A stretch of DNA of 64,000 nt, taken from positions 52,860,555-52,924,554 of the forward strand of contig JBCNJP010000025.1 in assembly GCA_039602395.1 (NCBI GenBank). Reading direction: 5' to 3'. The notes under the pieces are model-generated. The model was not told the origin of the DNA and did no database searches. It worked only from the letters and a program-made list of their open reading frames with translations. Position 1 is the first letter of the stretch. Every line of letters begins with the position of its first letter. This stretch comes from Deinandra increscens subsp. villosa. Lineage: Eukaryota; Streptophyta; Magnoliopsida; Asterales; Asteraceae. This document shows positions 37,453 through 47,788 of the stretch, piece after piece. Position numbers and translations under genes: made by a program.

Positions 37453-38140
37453 CTAAGACCTAGCATCCGACATATAGTCTTCATCATCCAAGAAGCTGCT
37501 GCTGCTGCTGCTGCTGCTGTCATCAGGAAACAGCTTTTGACCAGGGGGTTTTCTTTGTCCCAACTCAGAGGTTCTGTAGGTGGAATCCCTGTTCCGGATT
37601 AAAAACACATCCAGCTCTCTCTCCCCCTCTGGTCCCTGGAGATGAATTTTCATATCCCTTACAATTTCGGGAGTGATGAAATCAGCATACTGAAGCCCGT
37701 ATTTGATGGACAGAGGCGGGATCCTCCAGTAAATGAGGAAATACCCAACCGATGTGTGGTTTAGGTATTGCACCATTTGATCCAGATCATTACAATCAAA
37801 TTTGCGAATGTCGACATAGTCGAGATAATCTACCTTTCCCTTCCACACTTCGTGGCCGGCGGCATTCCGGTGGAAATCGCCACAGTGATGGACCTTTAGG
37901 GTGAACCTCCGACCACCTGTAAAAAACCCAAATGCAGAGTAGAGAGTAAGTAACTAAAAAACATAAAACCCTAAAAACCCAAATGCAGAGTAGAGAGTAA
38001 GTAACTAAAAAACATAAAACCCTAAAAATAAAAACGTACAGCCATTGTTGAGTGAAAATACACTTACGGGGAGTCTCGCCGTAGTAGGGTGCTGGTTCAT
38101 TAACACCCCTAATCCTCCATTGTTTACCGAAGGCAGCCAT
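37453..38140 (-). CDS. PB1-like domain protein, two exons
   Basis: Exon 1 (38140-38068) ends CCCC|GTAAGTG; exon 2 (37916-37453) follows TTTTTTACAG. The 178-residue product is in frame across the join. Residues about 27-110 fit the plant PB1-like domain found at the N-terminus of many MULE and related transposon proteins: RRFTLKVHHCGDF, then GKVDYLDYVDIRKFD, then SIKYGLQYADFI. The tail has a run of eight serines coded by a (GCT)n tract at 37497-37520 and an acidic end. No transposase core follows, so it stands alone. The intron contains a tandem duplication of about 55 bp (37924-38033). Its role in D is unknown; it could be a captured gene. Confidence 0.65.
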
Positions 38141-39557
38141 TGATCGATCGAAGTTTTTTTTTCTTGTTGATCAGGAAATACGTTCGTACAGAAGATTTTG
38201 GTGGTGAAAAAGTGGAAATTTAAAGGCAGCTGACAGGGCACGCTACCAGCTATGGTGGGAAGAAGTGGAAAGGTCAGGCCAAGATAACCGTGTATATTTA
38301 TTACCTTTACCACGCAAATCCTGTTTTTACCGTGTCTATTTATTACCTTTAGCAACGCAAATTTTGTTTATCAATTATTTCTTATGTGATGGTAGTAATT
38401 AAATAAGTTCTGGCTAAAATATAACCAATTAACACTTCTGTCTCAATGGTTCTTCTTAATCTTGTAGTGTGTTCCTTTCTTTTGACTGACCCAGGTTCAA
38501 GCCTTGTTTGCTACAATTTATAATTTTTGATTGTCTAATAGTGGATGACAGTCATTTATAAACTGGCTAGATTTTATATTCTTCAATAAATTGGAACAAA
38601 AACAAAACTGTATGAACTAACAAGAACAGAACCGTATGAAGGTTCAAGCCTTGTTTGTTTGCTACAATTTATAACTTTTGATTGTCTAATAGTGGATGAC
38701 AGGATTTATAAACTGGCTAGATTTTATATTCTTCAATAAATTGGAACAAAAACAAAACTGTATGAACTAACAAGAACAGAACCGTATGAAGGTTCAAGCC
38801 TTGTTTGCTACAATTTATAACTTTTGATTGTCTAATAGTGGATGACAGGATTTATAAACTGGCTAGATTTTAATTCTTCAATAAATTGGAACAAGAACAA
38901 AACCGTATGAACTAACAAGAACAGAACCGTATGAACTATAATTCCTCAGGAAGAACAGGAAGAATAGAATCGGATGAACTAGAGTTCTTCAGGATCAAGA
39001 GTAATTATTCAGTAATAGAACAGGATGAACTACAGTTCTTCAGGATGAACTACAGTTCTTCAGGATGAACCGGATAAACTAGAGTTCTTCAGGATGAACT
39101 ATATATACTATAGTTGTTATTTCTGTTCGTAGTCTATTGGATATTCCCATGTATTTAAACCCATTATCTAGTGAATTAAAATCATTCTGGTTGAATACAA
39201 TTCTCTATACACTAATATTTAGTCACACAACCTAATATATATATATATGTAGAAGACTATAACCTTAGGGAGAAGATTTCATCCGGATTGAGAGAAGATG
39301 AACAGAAACGGATGAAAATACATTATATTAAATTAAAAATCAATTCATTACATAAAAGGGAAAAGAAGCGGCTGAAGACAAATCCCTCTTTGCTTTCTCA
39401 CATTGTTGCTTTAACAAACACAATTACATACACATAATCCAAAGGGTGTATGATTCCATTAATACATTGATCTATAAAATTACAACTTTAAAACTACTAA
39501 CTTAAAGGGATAAGAAGCGGCTGAAGACAAATCCCTCTTTGCTTCTCACATGGTGCT
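38141..39557. repeat. D noncoding region with a triplicated ~148-bp unit and GATGAAC repeats
   Basis: Three tandem copies starting GGTTCAAGCCTTGTTTG lie at about 38494, 38641 and 38791, ending near 38938. They are followed to about 39110 by GGATGAACTACAGTTCTTCA-type repeats. The motif GATGAAC with CCGGAT recurs through D, also around 28085-28165 and inside the coding repeat at 34104-34372. Two related GGCTGAAGACAAATCCCTCT copies lie at 39369 and 39518. Confidence 0.8.
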
Positions 39558-39752
39558 CTAGAGAGATTGCCTGAGAATCATCATATAACGGCTACGTACT
39601 TGCTGCTTTCTCACATGGTGAAGCAGTGGCTGGAAGAAATCAGGTTCATGGGGCCAGAAGCGAGAGAAGCACCCAGGAGTTATGAAGCCGAAACCCTTGG
39701 TGTCGTTGAACCACTTCACGGTTCCTGATTTCCTACCGCCTTCGTCCGCCAT
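39558..39752 (-). pseudogene. Truncated cold-shock-domain gene fragment
   Basis: From the ATG at 39752 the frame reads MADEGGRKSGTVKWFNDTK and then GFGFITP, the first half of a plant cold-shock domain including the RNP1 motif. After GFGFITP it turns into unrelated sequence, so RNP2 (VFVH), the glycine-rich part and CCHC knuckles of plant cold-shock proteins are absent. This looks like a host gene fragment captured by the CACTA element rather than a working RNA-binding protein. The 64-residue frame ends at 39558. A longer frame upstream (to 39833) has no start supported by homology. Confidence 0.7.
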
Positions 39753-39833
39753 TTTCGTTTTCAGATTGTCTGGGGCTGAGGGAACTGAAAATGGTGAACA
39801 AGCATCTCTTTTGCTACATCGTTCCCCTTCCAC

Positions 39834-40535
39834 AATCCAACATCGTTATCCGGGCCATTTGAGTGATTGGTACCACCCAATGTTGCAACTAAAGTTAGAT
39901 CTATTATTAATAACAATAATAAATCATAATTTATCAAGCACATTATAAATTAATCAAGGAATGAGTAAAAGAAAGAAAGGAGGGTAGTGAGATCAACTAC
40001 CTTGTTCAAGTTTAGGGTTGCAACAAACAGGGCATGCAAACCTCATATGGGCCCTTACTGCTGATTGTTATAAAATTACACAATAACTTAAAATCTGCTC
40101 GCAGTAAAGCATTTGTATGAACCATTAGAGACTCCTCGTCTCCATGGTTTCCACAATAACTTAAAATCTGCTCGCAGGAGATACAGAGTGCAATCTTTCC
40201 CTGCACAAGATAAAATTACCAAATCTGAGACGAAAATTTCAATCGAATTTCAGTGGTGAAGATGATAACTTACCGTTTTCCACATACGGATGATGCCAAT
40301 TCCACATTTTTTGCCGTCGATGATGGACGAAAAACAGAGAGAGAAAGACTGGGAGAAAAGGGTCATGGTGGATATGATGATGAAAACTGATACAGAGATA
40401 GTATATATCGATACTCGAGGGGCGTGGTAGATGGAGATTTGAAAGATAAAGTAAATGATGATGAAAACTGATACAGAGATTGTATATATCGATACAAGCG
40501 CCGTCGACTGTTTTTCTTCTTTTAGCCACCTAAAA
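39834..40535. other. D interior right of the cold-shock fragment
   Basis: A minus-strand frame at 40012-40206 follows a TTGTGCAG acceptor and carries CISCEQIL...CGNHGDEESLMVH, perhaps a decayed zinc-binding exon, but I cannot place it. AACTTAAAATCTGCTCGCAG occurs twice (near 40085 and 40158). A second small duplication (about 40376-40425 and 40457-40505) shares GATGATGAAAACTGATACAG. No confident gene. Confidence 0.4.
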
Positions 40536-41303
40536 TTAATATACCGTGACCATTTGTCATAATTTGTCACGCAACCAATGTTTAATATGAGTGGCCATAT
40601 CACAAGATAATAAAAAATGATAAACATATATATAAACACAAATCTTATCTTTTTCGCCACGCGATTAATATTTTACCGTGACCATAAAATAGATTTTTGT
40701 CACTCACAACCTACCATTTAGTCACGGTTAATATATGTGGCCATAGGTAATAGATGTTTGTCACTCACAACGTACCGTGACCATTAGTCATCTAATATTT
40801 AGTCACACAACCTAATAACAGTGGCCATATGTACTAGCTTTTAGCCACATAACTAAGTAAAAAGCGTGGCCATTGCTCACATTTAGCCACACATAATATA
40901 TACTTAATAGTTTTGTTTTCTTTTAATTTACTAAGTAATAAAATCTACTCTTTCGTCACACAACATTATTTAAGCGTGGCCATACATTCCCTTTTGGTCA
41001 CACGAATAAAAAATCATAAAAATTCCGTCGCCGTTTGGTGCATTTCGCCACTCTTTTTTAAGTGTGACAAATAAGTGCCACATGTTTTTGTAAAACAGTG
41101 GCTAAAGCCACTGTAACTGATTGTTGTTGTCACATAAACAACAAAATACGTGGCTAAAAGGGTCCAAAGGCTATATATTTGGCCACGGGTACAAAATATG
41201 TGTGGCTAAAACGAGAATTTCTTACCTTTGGCCACGCTTTTTTCAAAACAGTGGCTATGCGTTATCAAAAAAACCGTGGCCAAAGCCACTTTTTGACGTA
41301 GTG
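40536..41303. repeat. D right subterminal repeats and terminal inverted repeat
   Basis: Many GTGGCCAAA, GTGGCCATA and TTTAGTCAC/TAGCCAC motifs in both orientations occur here, ending in CCGTGGCCAAAGCC and TTTTTGACGTAGTG. The last 13 bp mirror the left end exactly. Confidence 0.92.
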
Positions 41304-41306
41304 TTA

Positions 41307-42056
41307 ATTGTAAAGCGAGGGGATGTTGGGTAGATCTACTGGAGTTTGACAAACTCCGCCCCATGGCACGGGGAGTGCACGGAGGTACAATATCAGCCTA
41401 TCTGACCGTGATCCCGAGAGGACACGGGGGAGGCAAATCCGCGATGACGTAGGTCCGCAGTACTAGATGGCTCGGCCACTACAATAATTCATAGTCAGCT
41501 TTGGTGCAAACTTCCTTAGTGCATGGAACAACGGATTAGCTACCCGCGATATCGGTTGAGCACTTTAACTATACAAAACTAGTACATACCCGATGACGTA
41601 GGTCACGGACAATTCCTTTATAAACTAAGACATAACATTTTGCATTGTTTTCCACAAACAAATACTATGTAAGTATACCTTGAGACAAATTATGAATATG
41701 AGACCGGGCCAATGCATGACAAGCCCACTGTGAACTCACCAGCCGTTAGGTTGACACTTGCGTGGTTTAAACTTTTGCAGATCGCTAAGGAGTATCCGGA
41801 GCCGGTTGGCATGGCACGTGAAGACTTCTATTTTAATTGAACTATTTGGGAATTTAATACAATGTTTATGTAAAGCACGTGGTTAGTGCTAAGACAATAT
41901 TTTATTCTGCTGCGTTTGTATTTGAGACTTTACTTTATAACTGATTTTGAACTAACTCTGATTCATTTAGTATTTGTAACTAATGGTTGTGAATCCTGGT
42001 CTAGCCGCACCCCTTAACGGTATAAACACCGTTAGTGGTTATTTGGGGGTGTGACA
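41307..42056. other. Right part of element G
   Basis: No gene is seen. Sequence continues from 26558 of G and ends with GGGGGTGTGACA before the GGCAA duplication. Confidence 0.65.
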
Positions 42057-42061
42057 GGCAA

Positions 42062-42342
42062 TCTTCATAGGATCCTCTTTGAATCTTCAAATCTTCATCC
42101 AGTATTCATTCAATGAATTTACAGATTTCGCGTTTCATCAAACGATCCTCAGTTGTTTATCCATTCATAAGGATTTCGCACAATCATTAAATCATTACCA
42201 TATCATAAAGATCAAAATACGTCAAATTATCAAATCAACAATTGATTATGAATTATTGAATTAAACAAATTCAAATTAGTCTTATCGATCCAAAATATGT
42301 TTATCGGTCCAATGTTTTTCAAAAACGAATTCCTTCACATAT
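42062..42342. other. Element A leader between ORF1 and insertion G
   Basis: AT-rich, noncoding, collinear in reverse with 46858-47110 of element B (shared ATTCATAAGGATTT and CAATGAATTT type blocks). Confidence 0.6.
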
Positions 42343-42782
42343 TCAATATTTTAAATCAATACCTGATGATTTTGCCTGTTTTACAGTTGTACGATCTTCA
42401 TTTAGAAGATCATCTAGATCCTTTTGAGCATCAGTTTTTCCAGAATCCTTTTCCGTAGTAAATTTTAGAGTTGCGCGGACTTCCTGCAACCATTGCTCAC
42501 GTTTTTCCTTATCCTGTAACTGTTTCAAAACCTGCAAATTTCTCATCAGAAAACCACGATCAAAGCCTCGTAGGCCTCTACAACATTATTCGGATCCACA
42601 TTATCCTCCGCATCATCATGATCTGAATACGGATTATCATCGGATTGATTCGGTAATAGAAACACCGAAGCTTTCTCACTGATTTTTCCAGCTGATCCTT
42701 TCGAGCTGTGAATGTTCTTCGGTGATTCTCCTAGATCAAAAATTGACTTTCTTTTTACTGACTCATCTGATTGCTTCTCCAT
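42343..42782 (-). pseudogene. Element A extra ORF upstream of gag (Tat/Ogre ORF1)
   Basis: The ATG at 42782 starts MEKQSDESVKRKSIFDLGES, similar to 46409 in B, followed by an acidic stretch (PYSDHDDAEDNVDP). A frame change near 42546 leads to a charged helical part (KQLQDKEKREQWLQEVRATL). Tat and Ogre elements typically have such an ORF between the primer site and gag; its function is unknown. The single-base difference from B at the break means both copies are probably damaged at that spot. Confidence 0.7.
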
Positions 42783-42799
42783 TTTTCGCCAATTCCCGA

Positions 42800-42816
42800 G
42801 AATACGGATGGCGCCA
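42800..42816 (-). promoter_or_regulatory. Element A primer-binding site
   Basis: The minus strand reads TGGCGCCATCCGTATTC two bases inside the 5' LTR, identical to 46375-46391 in B. The tRNA was not identified. Confidence 0.7.
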
Positions 42817-42818
42817 AT

Positions 42819-43191
42819 AGATGAACCACAAAATCACACCGTACTTAGATATGAGATTATAATTCAACTAGGAACGAGCTAACTAATGAAGAATAATAGA
42901 TGAATCGATAGCTTTATTGATATTGCTATATTTGAGTACAATTAGAGAAAACACACAGTGAATGTGTAATTTTCTGGAACTAAAAGTTACATTGTGAATG
43001 AACAAATGAACTATTTATAGAGTTGCTAGAGTCGCATCTTCGCAGATTGATTGGATGCACTTGTGTCTTGTCCATCCGCAACTGCATCACTTCCAACTTG
43101 TTCCTTATACGATACTTGCTCTTGAGGTCTTTATCATCGGAAATGTAGCTGCTAGGCCATTTGTATATCCGATCTTAACCTATCCTCATCA
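42819..43191 (-). repeat. Element A 5' LTR
   Basis: 373-bp repeat matching 16144-16515. Its first base is A where the family has T. TATA box on the minus strand at about 43010-43020. Confidence 0.95.
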
Positions 43192-43196
43192 CCACC

Positions 43197-45994
43197 AGCC
43201 TGTCACCTAAGAATTGAGCTCCAGCAGATGTAGATTTCCTGTCAAGCTCATTGCCACCATAATCACTGTTAGTAAAAGCATACAGCTTAAATCCTAACTC
43301 TTTAGGGTACCAGAGGCCCAACCTTGGCCGACCCTTCAAATATTTAAAAGTACGCTTAACTACAGATAAATGAGAGAGTCTAGGATTAGCCTTATAACGT
43401 GCGCATTGGCACACAGCAAGCATGATGTCTGGGCGGCTGGCTGTCAAGTACATTAGTGAACCGATCATTGACCGGTACATATGCTCGCTCACTTTCTAAC
43501 CATCTGATCTTTGGTAAGAGTAGGCCTGGCCGCCATAGGTGTGGAAACAGGCTTTGAATCGGCCATCTTGTATTTCTCAAGAATCTCTGTGACGTACTTA
43601 GCTTGGTGAATAAGGATCCCGCTGTCACTCTACTTCACTTGCAATGCTAGGAAGAATTCCATTTCCCCCATTTGGCTCATCTCAAATTTTGTTCGCATCA
43701 CCTTCTCAAACTCTTTACACAAGTCTTCGTTTGTTGACCCGAAGATGATGTCATCCACATATACTTGAACCATGATTATATCATTTTCCACCTCCTTTCT
43801 AAATAGCGTCTGATCCACTATTCCTCTCGTTTACCCATGTGCTAGAAGATGATTAGTCAAAGTCTTGTTCCATGACCGAGGGGCCTGGTGTAAGCCATAC
43901 CAGGCTTTGTCTAGCTTGTACACATGATAAGGGTGGTCCTCATCAATGAATCCAGGAGGTTGAGTAACATATACCTCTTCATCCATGTCAGCATATAGAA
44001 ATGCAGTTTTCACGTCCAATTGATAGACCGTGAAATTCATGTAGGATGCGTAGGCCAAAAAGACTCTTATTGCCTCTAACCGAGCAACGGGCGTGTACAC
44101 TTCATCATAATCAACCCCTTGAATCTGTTTGTGCCCTTGAACCACCAACCTAGCCTTATTTCTGACAATAATACCATTGTCATCCTTTTTATTCTTGTAG
44201 AGCCATCGAGTTATGATGACCTTTTTGTCAGCAGGCCTTTCCACTAACCTCCAAACTTGAAGCCGTGAGAATTGATTAAGCTCTTGCATGGCTTCTACCC
44301 AACTAGGATCTGTTAATGCCATTTTGATATTCGGTGGTTGAATTTGCGAGATAAAGCAAGAATACATGCAATGATTAATATCCCCATACTGACTTCTTGT
44401 TACCACCCCTGAGGCTAAAGGACCTATGATGTTGTCCAAGGGGTGATATTTGTGGATCCTTGTTTCAGCAACAACTTGAACAGGGATTTCCGGAGGTAGG
44501 TTGGTTTGATCTGGTTCTTCATTTGTGTCAGCTTCTACTTCTGCATCAGCTACCTGAGATTGAATAGTATCTGTGCCGGGGTTGTTGTCTACCTCATTAT
44601 CAACATCAACATCAGCAGTTTACTGCACTGGTGTAGTATCTGCATCAGAGGCAGTGACCGGAGATTTTGTGATGGAATGAGTTATCGATGGTCCTGAGAT
44701 TGTGTAATCAAAGAGTTCTTCAGCTATGACTGGTTCCAATCCTAACGGAAGAAAAAATTGGTTGTAGTGAAAAGCTTGAGCAGGACCCACTCCACCATCT
44801 GATGGATTTCCTTCTAGCCAATCCACATTGGTAGACTCTATTACAATCCCGGTTGTTTTATTGAACACCCTGTAGGCTGGGTTGGCAGAGTAACCTACAA
44901 AATAACATTCATCAGATTTAACAGCAAACTTTGGTAAATCAGTATTGACTAAAACAGTGCAAAGACACCCAAAGGCCCGAAGGTGCCTAATTCTTGGCTT
45001 GTCATGGTAGATCAATTCATAAGGGGTCTTTTGTTGCCGCTTATTGATGAGAACCTTATTTTGTACATAGCAGGGAGTGTTAACTGCCTCTGCCCAAAAC
45101 ATCGTAGGCAGCTTAGAATCACACAGCATAGTACGAGCAGCTTCAATTAAATTTTGTTGTGTTGCTCTGCTACTCCATTTTGCTGAGGGGTGTAGGGGGC
45201 ACTATACTGATGTTCAATTCCTTTCTCCAACGCAGAATTCATCAATGATGCGATTCTTGAATTCCGTTCCATTATCACTCCTGATGGACTTCACCTTCAG
45301 ATTCAACTTGTTTTCAATAAGCTTGAGGAATGCTATCAGTATACCTGCAACGTCATTTATCTTTGGCAAACAGAACACTCATGTGAAACGGGAAAAATCG
45401 TCACTAATAACTAAGCAAAATGCACGTCAGTTAAGGCTTAACATACTGACTGGACCAAAGAGGTCCATGTGAAGCAGCTCTAGTACAGATGAGATTCTAT
45501 TGAACACCTTTGCCTTGTGTTGACGTTTGTGCTGCTTCCCCTTAGCACATGCCACACATTTCTTTCCTTGAGGACAAATTCTTTGATTGGAAGGTCTTTA
45601 ACAAGCCCTCCTCTTGCGAGTCGATTCAGATTCTTCAGATTCATGTGCCCCAATCGTCTGTGCCACAACTGAGCATGGTTCTCAGCTGTTTTGGAGAGGA
45701 TACATGCTACCTCAGTTGTGGGGGTTTCTGCATGTTAAGAATCAGACATTCCTTGTTATTGAAAAGCACCGGGTACTCCCTATCACAGATTTGTGAAACA
45801 CTTAACAAGCTGTGCTTCAACTGCTCTACATAGTTGACGTCATGGAAGCTGATCCATCCGTTTCTAACTGTTCCTTTCTGACTTATATATCCACCAACTC
45901 CTCCTGCGAACGATACATATCTTCCGTCAAATTGCTCTAAGTCTTGTAGTAGAGATATGTCGCCCGTCATATGTCGGGAACAACCACTGTCAAC
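43197..45994 (-). pseudogene. Copia C protease end, integrase, RT and RNase H start
   Basis: Minus-strand order from 45994: the protease active site VDSGCSRHMTGD (its WY lies across element B, at about 58155), GAG-pre-integrase WHRRLGHMNLKNLNRL, integrase remnants with several frame changes (45480-44620), then RT. RT shows WLYKNKKDDNG, KARLVVQGHKQ, DVKTAFLYADMDEEVY and YVDDIIFGS. RNase H starts with RSMIGSLMYLTASRPDI and runs into AGAQFLGDRLV, where element A cuts it. At least five frame changes or stops are visible, including one just before YVDD. The gene is dead but the domain order is complete when 16138-15783 is added. Confidence 0.9.
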
Positions 45995-45999
45995 ATACC

Positions 46000-46372
46000 C
46001 GATGAGGATAGGTCAAGACCGAACATGCAAGTGTCGTGGCATCTACACTTCTGATGGTAAAGATCCCGAGAGCAAGTGTCACACAGAGAATGAGCTGGAA
46101 GCGATGCAGTTGCAGATGAACAAGATGCAAGTGCATCTGACCAACTCATGAAGATGCGACTTCAGAAGCTCTATAAATAGTTCTTTCATTCATTTGCAAT
46201 GTAACTTCGAATTTCCAGAAAATACACATTTACTGTGTGTTTTCCTTGTTTGTACCCAAATATTGAGATATTAATAAATCTATTGATTCATCGATTATTC
46301 TTCTTAGATTAGCTTATTCCTAGTTGAATTATAATCTCTCATTTACATACGGTGGGATTTTGTGGTTCATCA
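46000..46372 (+). repeat. Element B 5' LTR
   Basis: 373 bp, starting CGATGAGG (TGATGAGG in the 3' copy) and ending GGTTCATCA. TATA box CTATAAATAG at 46171-46180; an AATAAA lies at 46273-46278. Confidence 0.95.
46171..46180 (+). promoter_or_regulatory. TATA box in B 5' LTR
   Basis: CTATAAATAG, conserved in all four LTRs of A and B. Confidence 0.65.
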
Positions 46373-46374
46373 AT

Positions 46375-46391
46375 TGGCGCCATCCGTATTC
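46375..46391 (+). promoter_or_regulatory. Element B primer-binding site
   Basis: TGGCGCCATCCGTATTC begins two bases after the LTR. The same sequence flanks the A 5' LTR. Confidence 0.75.
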
Positions 46392-46408
46392 TCAGGAATT
46401 GGTGAAAA

Positions 46409-46857
46409 ATGGAGAAGCAATCGGATAAGTCAGTGAAGAAGAAGTCCATTTTTGATCCAGAAGGAACACCGAAGAACATTCATAGTTCGAAAGGATCAGC
46501 TGGAAAACCTAGTGAAAAAGTCTCGGTGTTTCAATTACCGAATCATTCTAATGATGATCCATATTCGGATCATGATGACGAGAATGATAATGTGGATCCG
46601 AATAAAGCTGTAGAGATTTTGCAAAGCTTTGATCGAGATTTCCTGATGAGAATCTGCAGATCCTGAAGCAGTTAAGGGACAAGGAGAAGCGTGAGCAGTG
46701 GTTGCAGGAAGTTCGCGCCACTCTGAAATTCACTCCAGAAAAGGATGCTGCAAAAACTACCGATTTGAAGGATCTGGATGATCTTCTAAATGAAGATCGT
46801 ACAATTATCAAACAGTCAAAATCATCAGGTATCGATTTTAACGCTTTGATCGAGTAG
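46409..46857 (+). pseudogene. Element B extra ORF upstream of gag (Tat/Ogre ORF1)
   Basis: The frame opens at MEKQSDKSVKKKSIFDPEG and holds the acidic block PYSDHDDENDNVDPN. Near 46655 it loses frame by one base relative to A and stops early; the other frame continues with KEKREQWLQEVRATLKF and ends at a TAG at 46855. Restricted to Tat/Ogre-type elements as an additional 5' ORF. No known catalytic motif is visible. It overlaps nothing and precedes gag by about 930 bp. Confidence 0.7.
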
Positions 46858-47788
46858 CGAAATTAGTTTTTGAAAACTTTTGATCGATACGCATATTTTG
46901 GATCGGAAAAATTATTTTGAATTTGCTTAATTCAAAAGTTCATGATCAATTTTTGATTTGGTAATTTGATGCATTTTGATTCTTGTGATATGATAATGGT
47001 TTAATGATGATGTGAAATCCTTATGAATGGATACACAATTGAGGATCATATGGTGAACTATGAAATCTGGAAATTCGATGAATGAATTCCGGATGAAGAT
47101 TTGAAGATTCAAAGAGGCTCTCATGAAGATTGCCTAAAAAATCTGGGAAATCAAAAGAACAACAATTAAGGCGGGAAAACCTTCTTCAAATTTGAATTTC
47201 AGAAAATTCAAATGCACGCTCATAAGTTGAGTTGTAAAAAAAAAAAGGAAGATAGAGAATGAGATACAGATGTTCACTTCCGAGTAAGTCACGTGTGCGT
47301 CGGAAGTGGTGTCGATATGATCTTTCAAAAAATTGATATTACGATGAAGACTTCCGAGTAAGACGTACGCGCGTCGGAAGTGCTTATGATAGCAAATCAA
47401 GACTTCCGAATAAGACGTAAGCGCGTCGGAAATGTTTATGATAGTAAATGAAGACTTCCGAGTAAGACGTACGCGCGTCGGAAGTGCTTATGATTAGCAA
47501 ATAAAGACTTCCGAGTAAGACGTACGCGCGTCGGAAGTGATTATGATAGCAAGAGAAGACTTCCGAGTAAGACGTATGCGCGTCGGAAGTGATTGCAATA
47601 AGATCTCTTGTGAATATTAATACTGTATGACACTTCCGAACTAATTATACTTGTGTTGGAAGTGTCGTCCTGAAAGACCTCATACAAGAGGCGAATGTGA
47701 TCAATTCTAAATGAGCTATAAATGCTATGATTGAATTATAACATTAAGACCTTAATTTTTGAAAAAGGCATTGATCTTATTCTGACCT
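46858..47788 (+). other. Element B leader before gag
   Basis: Noncoding. Contains the hairpin array (47275-47663), a short A run at 47238-47250, and no long frame. Confidence 0.6.
47275..47663. repeat. Element B leader hairpin array (7 units)
   Basis: Seven units of ACTTCCGAGTAAGACGTACG followed by CGCGTCGGAAGT, or close variants, occur about every 50 bp; the outer two are more diverged. The ends of each unit are inverted (ACTTCCGA/TCGGAAGT) and can form a stem with a loop of about 16 bases. The same array in element A has four units (24231-24463). Confidence 0.88.

Larger units (their letters stand above)
26559..41303. mobile_element. CACTA (En/Spm) DNA transposon D, 14.7 kb, gene-carrying
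   Basis: The left end reads CACTACGTCAAAA and the right end is its exact reverse complement. After a short mismatch the inverted match resumes with TTTGGCCACGG. A 3-bp target duplication TTA lies at 26556-26558 and 41304-41306, as expected for CACTA elements. Both subterminal regions are packed with GTGGCCAAAGG and TAGCCACATA motifs, the usual transposase-binding arrangement. Inside are four gene-like units, a decamer array and a Helitron-like terminus. I recognised no TNPD-type transposase, so D is probably non-autonomous. It is the youngest well-bounded insertion, sitting inside G, inside A, inside C. Confidence 0.95.
24647..42056. mobile_element. Solo LTR or LTR-derived element G (Tekay-like), split by CACTA D
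   Basis: The segment starts TGTTACGACCC and ends GGGGGTGTGACA, and GGCAA is duplicated at 24642-24646 and 42057-42061. Without D and one TTA copy it is 2662 bp long. The ends obey TG...CA, and TGTCACACCCCC on the minus strand resembles the start of Tekay/Del chromovirus LTRs in Asteraceae (family knowledge). No gag or pol motif remains, and a second LTR is not seen, so a solo LTR is the simplest reading. A stretch reading TTTCGGGACGAAAATTCC...GAAGGATGTGACATCC at 24726-24780 looks like the pol-end and polypurine tract of such an element, so a rearranged remnant is also possible. Confidence 0.75.
16144..43191 (-). mobile_element. Ty3/gypsy Tat-type LTR retrotransposon A, interrupted by G and D
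   Basis: LTRs at 16144-16515 and 42819-43191 flank a minus-strand element with CCACC target duplications on both sides. After removing G and one copy of its GGCAA duplication, 9633 bp remain. Order from the right: LTR, primer-binding site, extra ORF, hairpin array, gag, PR, RT, RNase H, archaeal-type RNase H, integrase, antisense ORF, polypurine tract, LTR. That order is diagnostic of the Tat/Ogre group. The LTRs differ at about a dozen positions in 373 bp by eye, more than in B, so A is the older of the two sister copies. Confidence 0.94.

Noticed and set aside
39558..39833. Functional cold-shock protein gene
   Set aside because: The domain stops after RNP1 and lacks the rest of the beta barrel.
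40250..40660. Hydrophobic 136-residue frame
   Set aside because: It overlaps the right subterminal repeats of D and two small duplications; no homology signal is visible.
24647..42056. Reading G plus D as one 17-kb retrotransposon
   Set aside because: D has its own CACTA ends and a TTA duplication inside G; without D only 2.66 kb remains, with no gag or pol.
47275..47663. Regularly spaced repeats with similar spacers, CRISPR-like at first sight
   Set aside because: The DNA is plant nuclear, the units vary, the same array sits in the leader of a sister retrotransposon, and there are no cas genes.
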